From contig JAGFXS010000035.1 of NCBI GenBank assembly GCA_017861415.1, forward strand, positions 1 to 10,468: DNA of 10,468 nt. The letters are read 5' to 3'. The DNA is from Bacillota bacterium. GTDB lineage: Bacteria > Bacillota > Clostridia > Oscillospirales > Oscillospiraceae. Under the pieces are notes generated by a model that made no database searches, was not told the origin of the DNA, and was given only the letters and a program-made list of their open reading frames with translations. Made by a program: the position numbers and the translations under genes. Shown here piece after piece: positions 1-6,687 of the stretch (position 1 is its first letter; each line of letters starts with the position of its first letter).

Positions 1-318
1 CTGCTCTTCCAGCGCCAAAAGTCCATTTTTTCTTGCCACCTGAGCCAGCTCTACCAACTGTTTGATGTACGTCAACGGTTCGTACCGTTTGGTATTAAGC
101 ATGATGGCGAAATGCTTGGGCATCGAGAGAAACATTTCTTTGGGAAAGCTGGCGATCACCACGGCAAAGGTACAGCCGATAACTATAAAAATACTTGCGA
201 CATCGACAAAGTCGATTAGCTGGGCAAAATCCATACTGAAGCCGCTGCTGCCCTGTGCCATGCCGAGAATCATTACGATAAATGCCACAACCGTACCGAC
301 AATGTAGGCAATGTTCAT
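1..318 (-). CDS. motA: Flagellar motor stator protein MotA (5' part, runs off the left edge)
   Basis: MotA is the inner-membrane stator subunit that, with MotB, conducts ions and drives torque on the FliG rotor. The ATG at 318 opens a frame that is still open at base 1, giving 106 N-terminal residues. A first membrane helix is visible at about residues 2-23 and a second at about 33-58, containing the run FVDVASIFIVIGCTFAVV. The first cytoplasmic segment follows, with the family-typical motif ARKNGLLALEEQ at residues 95-106. The residues that decide proton versus sodium coupling, and the charged FliG-facing residues, lie beyond the window. The gene begins 59 bases after flbD, in line with the clostridial order flgE-flbD-motA-motB. 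The ribosome site is weak: a GGAAGTGAAGTG stretch lies upstream, with no perfect Shine-Dalgarno sequence. MotA versus sodium-type PomA cannot be separated here, but the stator A family is clear. Confidence 0.93.
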   Translation of the reverse strand, partial: MNIAYIVGTVVAFIVMILGMAQGSSGFSMDFAQLIDFVDVASIFIVIGCTFAVVIASFPKEMFLSMPKHFAIMLNTKRYEPLTYIKQLVELAQVARKNGLLALEEQ

Positions 319-377
319 AAGTTCACTTCACTTCCGTTCTGGCCCGACAAAGCGCGGGAGATTTAAACAGTCACCGT

Positions 378-593
378 CTACCGACGATCGATCACAGCAA
401 TTTCTCTGTGAATATCCTGTACCTTTGCGGTATAGTCCATAATTTTCTTGACGATCTCGTCCACAGACTCACGCACCAGATAGAAGTCGTGATTCATCAT
501 CACGATTTTAGATTCCGGGATCGTTTCTATGCATTCAATTTGCAGATGGTTGATGAGAAATTTTTCTTTGTTCATTCTGGTGACTGCAATCAT
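378..593 (-). CDS. flbD: Flagellar protein FlbD / SwrD
   Basis: This is a small FlbD-family protein of 71 residues. The Bacillus subtilis relative SwrD (YlzI) is reported to raise flagellar motor power; its biochemical mechanism is not established. The family pattern is visible: a start MIAVTRMNKEKFLIN, the Ile-Glu-x-Ile-Glu-like stretch QIECIETIPES at residues 18-28, and the VRESVDEIVKKI helix at residues 40-51. I chose the ATG at 593 because the conserved family start begins there and a GTGAGG ribosome site sits six bases upstream. An in-frame ATG at 629 would add 12 residues, but those codons lie inside a GC-rich inverted repeat and resemble no family sequence. The gene lies between flgE and motA, as in many Clostridia. 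A C-terminal segment of about 18 residues after the usual domain (AKVQDIHREIAVIDRR) is basic and helical in character. Confidence 0.92.
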   Translation of the reverse strand: MIAVTRMNKEKFLINHLQIECIETIPESKIVMMNHDFYLVRESVDEIVKKIMDYTAKVQDIHREIAVIDRR

Positions 594-615
594 GACAGGC
601 CTCACTTTCTCATCC

Positions 616-648
616 GGCGCGTCCCGCATAGCCTATGGGGGACGCGCC
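616..648. repeat. GC-rich inverted repeat between flgE and flbD
   Basis: The arms 616-625 and 639-648 are perfectly complementary (GGCGCGTCCC against GGGACGCGCC). After one G-G mismatch (626/638), four more pairs (627-630 with 634-637) close on a three-base loop. In the leftward transcript this hairpin lies after the flgE stop and 22 bases before the flbD start. No U-tract follows on either strand, so it does not look like a classical intrinsic terminator. An RNA-stability, processing or translation-modulating element, or a dispersed palindromic repeat, are possible readings; none is shown by this window alone. Confidence 0.8.
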
Positions 649-673
649 GCAATGAAGTCAAAGCGGATGCTTC

Positions 674-1813
674 TTACCTCTTAATATTGACCAACTCTTC
701 CAGCATAGCATCGGTAACAGTGATAATCCTGGTGTTGGCCTGATAGCCGCGCTGGGTGGAGATCATGTCGGAGAATTCGGTGGCAAGGTCGGTGCCAGAG
801 GCTTCCAGACCGCTGGTGTTGATGACCACGGAGCCGGTGCTGAAAATGGAAACCGCGCCGGCGTCGCCTGCTTTTTTATTGTCCAGGTAGACGCTGCCCA
901 GAGCACCGCCTACAGCGGCGACGGTGCATTCTCCGGCGCCCTCGCCGGCGCGATAGTATGGGCCGGACGCATGGGTAACACCGTAGGGGTTAGTTACCTT
1001 AGCCAGGGGGATGTAGCCGATGACCACAGCGGTTTCTGTGGCGTTGTTATAGCCGGTAATCTTACCAGTTGTCCCGTCAATCGTAATGGATTCCAAATTG
1101 CAGGCGATGGGCTTACCGGTAGTGAGAGTGGGATCACTGGAATACACATTAAGGCCGTCGGTCACGCCGGGGTAGATGGCAGCTCCTTCGGGAACGTAAT
1201 CAGCGTCGCCGGCAGTTCCTGAGCCGACGGCTGCCAAAGGCAGCCGGATGGGTACCAGTTGGGTGCTTACCAGGAAGTCGTCTGTGCTGCCGGTGCCGGG
1301 TTCTTCGCTTGGTTCGCCAGCAGTATCGCCGTTGGCACAGGTGACAAAGCCGTAGACCACGTTGCCGCGACCGTCTGTCAGGTAACCCTGAGAGTCAAAG
1401 GTAAAGTCACCCACCCGGGTGAGCATAAGATCCTGAGCGCTTTTGGGATTTAGGTTGTAATCGGTACCGCCATCTTCCGTGACAATTTCAGACTTAGTAC
1501 CCACCATGAAAAAACCGTCGCCGCTGAGGGCGCAGTCCATGGCTCGGCCCGTGGGGACATAACTCTTGGTGCTCATGTCCAAGTCAATTGTGCTGATGGT
1601 AGAGCCGTAGCCAAACTGTGCGGGATTCACACCGCCCATGCTGGCACTGCCGTTGGAACCGCCGCGCATGCTGGTGTAAAGAGATTCGGTAAAGGTGGTG
1701 CGGGCAGACTTGTAACCATAAGTATTCACGTTGGAAACGTTGTTTCCGATAACGTTGAGCTTATTCATGTGGGCTTTCATACCGGAGACTGCTGCGTACA
1801 TTGCTCCTGTCAT
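674..1813 (-). CDS. flgE: Flagellar hook protein FlgE
   Basis: FlgE polymerises outside the cell into the curved hook, the universal joint between rod and filament. The 379-residue protein has the rod/hook family N-terminus (SGMKAHMNKLNVIGNNVSNV at residues 10-29, then NTYGYKSARTTF), the central motifs DCALSGDGFFMVG at 93-105 and GDFTFDSQGYLTDGRGNVV at 135-153, and the C-terminal helix DMISTQRGYQANTRI at 349-363 ending MLEELVNIKR. These terminal helices pack in the hook core. The middle (about 160-320) is the variable outer domain. Four cysteines (94, 159, 238, 296) are notable for an exported structural protein. The ATG at 1813 follows AAAGGAG with an 11-base spacer, slightly long. Placement downstream of fliK, flgD and the TIGR02530 gene supports FlgE over FlgF or FlgG. 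It is exported by the flagellar type III apparatus, so no signal peptide is expected and none is seen. Confidence 0.95.
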   Translation of the reverse strand: MTGAMYAAVSGMKAHMNKLNVIGNNVSNVNTYGYKSARTTFTESLYTSMRGGSNGSASMGGVNPAQFGYGSTISTIDLDMSTKSYVPTGRAMDCALSGDGFFMVGTKSEIVTEDGGTDYNLNPKSAQDLMLTRVGDFTFDSQGYLTDGRGNVVYGFVTCANGDTAGEPSEEPGTGSTDDFLVSTQLVPIRLPLAAVGSGTAGDADYVPEGAAIYPGVTDGLNVYSSDPTLTTGKPIACNLESITIDGTTGKITGYNNATETAVVIGYIPLAKVTNPYGVTHASGPYYRAGEGAGECTVAAVGGALGSVYLDNKKAGDAGAVSIFSTGSVVINTSGLEASGTDLATEFSDMISTQRGYQANTRIITVTDAMLEELVNIKR

Positions 1814-1906
1814 AAGTAAAATTACTCCTTTCGGTAAGGCGCCGCCGGAGCATGGTCATTCGGACCTACTCCAAGGCATCCTTCCGGTCCTGCCTTCTGT
1901 GGGATG
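1814..1906. other. Intergenic gap before flgE
   Basis: This is the longest gap in the window (93 bases) and separates the TIGR02530 gene from flgE. It holds the flgE ribosome site (AAAGGAG, 1825-1831). A five-base GGACC/GGTCC inverted pair (1862-1866 and 1886-1890) has a 19-base loop and is too weak to call a structure. I saw no clear promoter or terminator. Confidence 0.5.
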
Positions 1907-2284
1907 TTACAGGATCACGGCGCCGTCAATATTGGTAAAAATGTTCTCCTTCATTTCCTCTTGGCTCATGGCGGTAATGACGCGGCCATGGGGGACGTTA
2001 ACAATGAAGGCGCGAGTGGCGTCAAAGGCTAAAATGTTAGTTGCCCCTTTGGCTTGGGCACGCTCCACAGAGTCGGAAAGCTGGTTCAGCAGAGTTTCGT
2101 CTACTTGAATGCCGCGAGCCTCGGCTCTTGCCATGGCATGCTTGGAAAAGGCGATGCTCTGTTCGTTCCGGCTGGCGGCCTGCGTCAGTGCCTGTTGGAA
2201 TGAGGCGCCAGTCTGTTTGCCGGCGGACTCCGTCGTCTGCTTTTGGGGGAGTATGCCTTGCTGTGGGGATATCTTATTTATCAT
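1907..2284 (-). CDS. Flagellar operon protein, TIGR02530 family
   Basis: This 125-residue protein matches in length, position and sequence pattern the family named flagellar operon protein (TIGR02530), found between flgD and flgE in Gram-positive and some other flagellar operons. Its molecular role is not known to me. Residues 1-27 are polar and probably disordered. The rest carries the family features: FQQALTQA near 29-36, IAFSKHAMARAEARGI at 44-59, the helix LNQLSDSVERAQAKGA at 66-81, and a hydrophobic beta-like end with AFIVNVPHGRVITAM at 92-106 followed by IFTNIDGAVIL. No signal peptide or membrane segment is seen. The ATG at 2284 follows the flgD stop by 15 bases, with a GGGGTGA stretch as a modest ribosome site. 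Context implies a role in hook or hook-cap assembly, but that is inference. Confidence 0.88.
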   Translation of the reverse strand: MINKISPQQGILPQKQTTESAGKQTGASFQQALTQAASRNEQSIAFSKHAMARAEARGIQVDETLLNQLSDSVERAQAKGATNILAFDATRAFIVNVPHGRVITAMSQEEMKENIFTNIDGAVIL

Positions 2285-2299
2285 GGTAGGTCACCCCGA

Positions 2300-2866
2300 T
2301 TACGGTTGGTTCGGATCTTCGGTGTTATCGCTGGCGTTGGTGTCTACGGTTTCTGTAATTTCTTCCATTTCTGTAGTTGCCTCAGCCGCGCTAACAGATT
2401 CCGCTGTAGCTTCTTCCTCGGTTGTGGGGTCGGTGGTTTCTGCGCCAGGCAGACGGCCTACGGCCATAATACTGCTGAGTGCATAGCTCACTCCGTCCAC
2501 AAAAACTACTGGATCGCCATTGTACGTTCCGGTGGCCGTGACGGTTCCAACAACTTCTACCAGCTTGTTGTTCTTGTCATACACACCGACCGTGACTTCC
2601 TTCCCAACCAGAGAGGCGGTGTAGGTCATGGTACTGGCATCAGTCATGGACTTCATGCCCTGTACGGATGTCATCTGCACCAGCATGTTCAGCATATCGC
2701 TGGTGTCGGCGGCGTTCTCCGGGTCCTGATTCTGAAACTGGGCCACCATAATCTGCAGAAAGTCATCCATATCCAGGTTGGTGGTGCCAGTTGTCTTATT
2801 GGAGGTCGCCGTACGGGTAGTGCTGAGGGAACGCATAGTGGCCAAATCGCCTATGTTACTGCTCAT
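2300..2866 (-). CDS. flgD: Flagellar hook capping / scaffold protein FlgD
   Basis: FlgD forms the temporary cap at the hook tip under which FlgE subunits assemble. The 188-residue protein has the FlgD N-terminal signature at residues 31-71: LDMDDFLQIMVAQFQNQDPE followed by the Asp/Met-rich helix DTSDMLNMLVQMTSVQGM. Residues 84-138 form a compact beta-rich segment (SLVGKEVTVGVYD through YALSSIMAVG) in the position of the Tudor-like domain. After residue 138 there is a 50-residue tail made almost entirely of Thr, Glu, Ala, Asp and Ser, clearly acidic and probably disordered. No large C-terminal fibronectin-like domain is apparent, which is common in short Gram-positive FlgD proteins. The ATG at 2866 is preceded by AAGGAG with an eight-base spacer. 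The gene starts 19 bases after the fliK stop, so the two are probably co-translated from one mRNA. Confidence 0.94.
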   Translation of the reverse strand: MSSNIGDLATMRSLSTTRTATSNKTTGTTNLDMDDFLQIMVAQFQNQDPENAADTSDMLNMLVQMTSVQGMKSMTDASTMTYTASLVGKEVTVGVYDKNNKLVEVVGTVTATGTYNGDPVVFVDGVSYALSSIMAVGRLPGAETTDPTTEEEATAESVSAAEATTEMEEITETVDTNASDNTEDPNQP

Positions 2867-2885
2867 GTGATTTGCTCCTTTCCGG

Positions 2886-4010
2886 TCAGACGGCTTCCGC
2901 GCTGAAGGGCAGAAGGCCTAGGCGTAGCTGCTGAAGGAAGTTGTCGCTGGTATGTTGCCGATTCTGCTGCCTTTGCTCCTGCTCGCGGGGATCACGCTGA
3001 CCTTGATGTTGATGATCTTCCTGGTTGTACTGTCCCTGCTCAGATTGTTGGACCTCGATTTGTATGTTGGCCTGGGTTCCTGCCCTGAGAAGATTGGTAA
3101 GTCCGCCGGCATGCTCGCTGAGCAGGCGCGCCGTTTTGTCGGTAGCTGTTACCAGCACCACTTGAAGAGCGCCCTCCGGGGTTTGGGTAAGGGTAACGGT
3201 AACTGAGCCCAAATGTGCCGGAGCCAGCTTGATTTCCAGTGTTTGAGACCCCTGCTCCAGGGATTTTAGGATGGGTTTTGCCATCTCCTGCTCAAAATCT
3301 GCGGATTCAGCATTGGCTTGTGGCGTTTCACCAACCTTAATGGGTGTGTGCTCCACCTGCTGGAAGAGGGGCTTGGCGACGGAATCAAGCGTGGTGTTGA
3401 TGTCAGCATCCAATTCCTGCTGTGGTTGGTTGCCTAGCTGGGTCGCGGCGATTTTGACGCTCTCCTGACTTAAACCTGTGGCCTGTGTCTGGGTAGAGAG
3501 GGGCTGATTTTGAACTAGGGACTGCTGTCGAAGCCCTTGATGGATCAGATTCGTAATGGGAGCCTGTGGCTCTGCCCCCTGCGCGCTCTGAGTCAATAAG
3601 TTAGATTGGACATTGTTCTCTGCTGAACCTTGCTGAATGAGAGCGTTTTTGCCTAGAGACTGTGCAAAGGCAACGGCTCCTGTGATGGCGGGTACAGCTG
3701 TAGTAGGTTCAGAAGTGAGGGTTTGCGGGGAGAGGATTACCATGTTTTGCGCAATAAAGGCCGCTACCAAATCCTCTTGCGCTGAACCCGGGACGGCAGC
3801 TTCCTGCGGGCTACTACCGGCTAACTCCATATCCTGAGGAGCTGAGGTAGTGCTGGCGCTGGGAGGGGATTGCTGGGGCTGGCGCTGATCCAATAAGCGC
3901 TGGAAGGAAGACGGCTCCGTCTTCTGAGGCGTAGTAGAGCGACTATCCTTCATGGCGGATTGCTGGGTTGAGGTGGGTTGCAGGTTGGGAGGGGTGGATA
4001 TCATCTGCAT
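2886..4010 (-). CDS. fliK: Flagellar hook-length control protein FliK
   Basis: FliK is an exported ruler that measures hook length and switches the export gate (FlhB) from hook to filament substrates. With the start at 4010 it has 374 residues. The first 235 or so are rich in Gln, Ser, Thr, Ala and Pro, as expected of the extended ruler part. Residues about 240-322 form the conserved C-terminal hook-length domain: LEIKLAPAHLGSVTVTLTQT, then LQVVLVTATDKTARLLSEHA and a LTNLLRAGTQANIQIEV strand. A tail at about 325-355 is extremely rich in Gln, Arg, Glu and His, then DNFLQQLRLGLLPF. An in-frame GTG at 4019 overlaps the ribosome site and is too close to it. The ATG at 4010 stands eight bases after AAAGGAGG, so I chose it. 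The gene lies 55 bases after fliJ. Confidence 0.92.
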   Translation of the reverse strand: MQMISTPPNLQPTSTQQSAMKDSRSTTPQKTEPSSFQRLLDQRQPQQSPPSASTTSAPQDMELAGSSPQEAAVPGSAQEDLVAAFIAQNMVILSPQTLTSEPTTAVPAITGAVAFAQSLGKNALIQQGSAENNVQSNLLTQSAQGAEPQAPITNLIHQGLRQQSLVQNQPLSTQTQATGLSQESVKIAATQLGNQPQQELDADINTTLDSVAKPLFQQVEHTPIKVGETPQANAESADFEQEMAKPILKSLEQGSQTLEIKLAPAHLGSVTVTLTQTPEGALQVVLVTATDKTARLLSEHAGGLTNLLRAGTQANIQIEVQQSEQGQYNQEDHQHQGQRDPREQEQRQQNRQHTSDNFLQQLRLGLLPFSAEAV

Positions 4011-4018
4011 TTCATTCA

Positions 4019-4026
4019 CCTCCTTT
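4019..4026 (-). promoter_or_regulatory. fliK ribosome binding site
   Basis: AAAGGAGG reads leftward across these bases, with eight bases to the ATG at 4010. It overlaps the in-frame GTG at 4019, which excludes that GTG as the start and shortens FliK by three residues relative to the longest frame. Confidence 0.85.
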
Positions 4027-4048
4027 CACAGTATATTCTATCGAGAAA

Positions 4049-4061
4049 CGCGTCAGACGCG
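4049..4061. repeat. Short palindrome between fliJ and fliK
   Basis: CGCGTCAGACGCG is symmetric around its central A and could fold as a five-pair GC stem with a three-base loop. In the leftward transcript it follows the fliJ stop by four bases and is followed by TTTCTCG, which is too weak a U-run for a confident terminator. It may only modulate fliK translation or mRNA stability. Confidence 0.4.
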
Positions 4062-4065
4062 GGCC

Positions 4066-4527
4066 TCACATAATAATAGAGGAAGAAATCCCGTTGCTGC
4101 GGGCAGCCATAACCAGCTCATCGATGAACTGTTCCTGGCTTTTTTGAACAGCTTTGTTGTAGCCCTCCAGCTTTTTTTCCCGCAGCCGCTCTAAAGAGGT
4201 GGTGTCAATTTTGGATTCCACCAGCTGCTCCCGCTTTTCAAGCTCCTGACGGTGCAGCGCGTCTAGTTTGGCTGTCTCCCGGGCGATATCTTCTTCCAGG
4301 GCACGCAGGCCAATTTCGTAAATCAGTGCGCCTGCGATGGTAAGTCCGCTTCGTTCCTTTTCACGGAAATCGGCGTTAGTGGCGGCATATTGTGCCTGAA
4401 CGGAAGCCAAGACCTCCTCCTGACGGCGGACCTGAGCTAAAATGGCGCCGTGTTCTATTTTCAGTGAATCTAGAATTTGCTGCTTGTAATCAAGCACAGT
4501 ATCCAGAGGGAAAGAAAACTTTTTCAT
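4066..4527 (-). CDS. fliJ: Flagellar export protein FliJ
   Basis: FliJ is the small coiled-coil stalk of the flagellar export ATPase; it inserts into the FliI hexamer and links it to FlhA. The 153-residue product has the usual family size. It starts with the recognisable FliJ opening MKKFSFPLDTVLDYKQQ and continues as nearly uninterrupted charged helix. Two long heptad-like segments are seen at about residues 10-60 and 75-140, with the central GLTIAGALIYEIGLRALEED near 61-80 acting as the bend. The run LERLREKKLEGYNKAVQKSQ fits the second arm. There is no signal peptide or membrane segment. The ATG at 4527 has a GGTGG ribosome site six bases upstream and lies 24 bases beyond the fliI stop. 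The fliH-fliI-fliJ order supports the call. FliJ proteins are poorly conserved, so context carries part of the weight. Confidence 0.92.
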   Translation of the reverse strand: MKKFSFPLDTVLDYKQQILDSLKIEHGAILAQVRRQEEVLASVQAQYAATNADFREKERSGLTIAGALIYEIGLRALEEDIARETAKLDALHRQELEKREQLVESKIDTTSLERLREKKLEGYNKAVQKSQEQFIDELVMAARSNGISSSIIM

Positions 4528-4551
4528 CAGATACCACCGTTCCAGCTGAAA

Positions 4552-5856
4552 TTAATCCTTTACTATTTCCCGGAGGAGTCCAAGACAACTATCATAAGAG
4601 AAGGATTCCTCCGTATCCTGGGTAAGGAACCGGTTCACCGCATCCAGTTTGGACAAAGCATAATCCAGTTTTGGATTGGTGCCTGGCTTATAAGCCCCAA
4701 TAGCCACCAGATCTGCATTTTTGTTGTAGGTACTCAAAATGTCGCGGATCCGTGCAGCCAGCTGCTTGTGCTCATCGGAGACTAGTTCCTGCATCAGACG
4801 AGAGATGCTGGCGCCTATGTCGATGGCAGGGAAGTGGTTGGCGTTGGCCAGTTGCCTTGAGAGGACAATGTGTCCGTCCAGTATGCCCCGGACAGTGTCC
4901 GCGATGGGTTCGTTGGTGTCGTCGCCCTCTACTAGAACGGTGTAGACCCCAGTGATGGAGCCCTTTTCAAAATTTCCGCTCCGTTCCAGAAGCTTAGGCA
5001 GCTCTGCATAAATGGAAGGGGTATAGCCTCTTGCTACGGGGGGTTCCCCGATGGAAAGACCAATTTCACGCTGAGCCATGGCAAAGCGGGTGAGGGAATC
5101 CATCATGAGAAGAACATCGAAGCCCTGATCCCGAAAGTATTCCGCGATGCCCGTAGCGACGGAGGGGCATTTCATACGAAGCATGGCGGGCTGATCGGAG
5201 GTGGCCACCACCAAGATGGAGCGGCGCATACCTTCTTCGCCTAAGTCCCGTTGGACAAACTCCAAGACCTCTCGCCCACGTTCGCCCACTAGAGCAATAA
5301 CGTTGATATCAGCTTTTACATTTTTTGCGATCATTCCTAGAAGGGTACTCTTGCCCACGCCGGAGCCAGCAAATATGCCGATACGCTGTCCCTTACCGAT
5401 GGTTAAAAGGCTGTCTATGGCTTTCACACCGAAGTCCATTCGTTCCCGAATGGGCGGGCGGGCCAGAGGATTGATGTATTGACCTTCGATGCAGAAGGTG
5501 CTGCCTCCATGGAAGGGGCCAAGGCCGTCAATGGGCTGTCCCAGGGCGTTGATAATGCGGCCTCGGAGAAAGGATCCCACAGGTATGGAGAGACGCCTTC
5601 CGGTATTGCGGACGAAGCTGCCTGCAGCAATCCCGCTCATATTGTCATAGGGCATCAGAAGAATTTGATCGCTTTTGAGGCCCACCACTTCCGCTGGAAT
5701 CTGGGTGCCGGATTCGCTGTTGTAGATCCGGCAAATGTCACCTACGGCGGCCCTGCCGCCAGAAGCGGAAATGGACATACCCACTACGCTTTCAACTTTG
5801 CCGGTGCGGCTGATGGTTTCGGCGCTCCGGATTTGAGGGATCAATTCGCGAAACAC
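4552..5856 (-). CDS. fliI: Flagellar protein export ATPase FliI
   Basis: FliI is the cytoplasmic ATPase of flagellar type III export and is related to the F1 beta subunit. The 434-residue protein shows the family landmarks: an N-terminal barrel with GKVESVVGMSISASGGRAAVGD at about 19-40 (split here by family convention), the Walker A loop GSGVGKST at 164-171, the catalytic-glutamate motif GERGRE at 191-196, Walker B VLLMMDS at 248-254 followed by LTRFAMAQREIGL, and the alpha/beta ATPase signature PAIDIGASIS at 343-352. All key residues are intact. The C-terminal helical domain covers about 355-434. The start is GTG at 5856, chosen because the first residues (FRELIPQI) lead into the barrel at the normal distance. 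An AAAGGA site lies 11 bases upstream, a long spacer. fliH ends 27 bases upstream and fliJ starts 24 bases downstream. Confidence 0.97.
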   Translation of the reverse strand: MFRELIPQIRSAETISRTGKVESVVGMSISASGGRAAVGDICRIYNSESGTQIPAEVVGLKSDQILLMPYDNMSGIAAGSFVRNTGRRLSIPVGSFLRGRIINALGQPIDGLGPFHGGSTFCIEGQYINPLARPPIRERMDFGVKAIDSLLTIGKGQRIGIFAGSGVGKSTLLGMIAKNVKADINVIALVGERGREVLEFVQRDLGEEGMRRSILVVATSDQPAMLRMKCPSVATGIAEYFRDQGFDVLLMMDSLTRFAMAQREIGLSIGEPPVARGYTPSIYAELPKLLERSGNFEKGSITGVYTVLVEGDDTNEPIADTVRGILDGHIVLSRQLANANHFPAIDIGASISRLMQELVSDEHKQLAARIRDILSTYNKNADLVAIGAYKPGTNPKLDYALSKLDAVNRFLTQDTEESFSYDSCLGLLREIVKD

Positions 5857-5883
5857 AGCCTGTCACATCCTTTGGTTTTGGTT

Positions 5884-6687
5884 TTAACGGCTTCCTGTAT
5901 CTGTGAGCAGCTCCCGTATGGCGGAGAGCTGAGTGGAAGCGCTGGCATCAATAATCTCATCGGGCATTTCAATGATGCAGGTGCCTGATTCGTCGTCTGC
6001 CATGGGGACAATACGGACATGATCGGAGAGATGGCCCAGGGAGGCAATCAGGCCGGGCGTGACCTGTGCCATGGACTTTGCATCGCAGCCGGCAATATAA
6101 ATTTGCACCCATTCTTTCCGCTTCATCTTTTCGGTTGCCCCCTGGATCATGCGGGCGACAATCTCGCCGCTGCTCTTAAGGCTGATCCGGACAATTTTCT
6201 CTGCGATGGCAAGAGCCAGATCCCGAAGCTCGTCTTGGGTTTCCAGGAGCATCTCGTCCCTGGCAAAGCTGGCCTTTTCCAGAAAACGCCCTACCGCCAC
6301 GCTAAGCTCTAGGGCTTGGTCTTTGCGCTGCTGTTTGACTTCGGTCATAGAATTGGCTATGCCCTCTGCGTAGCCTTGCCGGAAACCGTCCCGACGGGCC
6401 TCTTCCCGAAGTTGGGCAAGTTCCTCCTGCATATCGTCTCTGGCACGCTCCAACAGCTCTGAAGCCCGAAGGCGGGCGTCCTCCATGATTGCATCTGCTT
6501 GAAGGCGGGCGTAATCTATAGGTTTTTTGGCAAGAGAGAAATCGATTTGGGGTTCAATGCCTTGGCCGGAGACGTGATGGGCGAGGGGTGATTCCTGCAC
6601 GGGTTCCTCAGCATCGAATGACAGCTGGTGGGCATCGGGGAACTCGTAGGGTGTGGCCTCCGAAAATCGCTTCAGGATACTAGGCAA
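5884..6687 (-). CDS. fliH: Flagellar assembly protein FliH (export ATPase regulator)
   Basis: FliH dimers bind FliI, restrain its ATPase and tether it to the C-ring. From the TTG at 6687 the product has 267 residues. Residues up to about 55 are variable. A long charged helix covers about 60-140, rich in Arg, Glu and Ala. It contains DGFRQGYAEG, a GxxxGxxxG repeat typical of FliH, near residues 100-109. The C-terminal domain (about 145-265) includes LRDLALAIAEKIVRISLKSS and the strand-rich GTCIIEMPDEIIDAS segment seen in FliH and in the related V-ATPase stator subunit E. An in-frame GTG at 6705 would add six residues but has AAAGG directly against it. The TTG at 6687 stands eight bases after AAAGGA and overlaps the fliG stop by eight bases, so translation coupling to fliG is likely. 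The start choice is moderately sure; the gene is secure. Confidence 0.92.
   Translation of the reverse strand: MPSILKRFSEATPYEFPDAHQLSFDAEEPVQESPLAHHVSGQGIEPQIDFSLAKKPIDYARLQADAIMEDARLRASELLERARDDMQEELAQLREEARRDGFRQGYAEGIANSMTEVKQQRKDQALELSVAVGRFLEKASFARDEMLLETQDELRDLALAIAEKIVRISLKSSGEIVARMIQGATEKMKRKEWVQIYIAGCDAKSMAQVTPGLIASLGHLSDHVRIVPMADDESGTCIIEMPDEIIDASASTQLSAIRELLTDTGSR

Noticed and set aside
594..629. Longer flbD from the ATG at 629
   Set aside because: The added 12 residues are encoded by the inverted repeat and fit no FlbD family start, while the ATG at 593 has a proper ribosome site.
616..648. Intrinsic terminator after flgE
   Set aside because: The stem is strong, but no run of U follows in either direction, and flbD-motA continue in the same orientation only a few bases away.
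408..743. Plus-strand open frame of 111 codons opposite flbD and the flgE end
   Set aside because: It lies antisense to flbD and flgE, which have clear family sequences, and its translation resembles no known protein.
2243..2905. Plus-strand open frame of 220 codons opposite flgD
   Set aside because: It is the shadow of flgD on the other strand, with low-quality His/Gly-rich composition and no good ribosome site or family pattern.
5479..5988. Plus-strand open frame of 169 codons opposite fliI and fliH
   Set aside because: It overlaps the intact, conserved fliI coding frame; long antisense frames are expected in GC-richer coding DNA.
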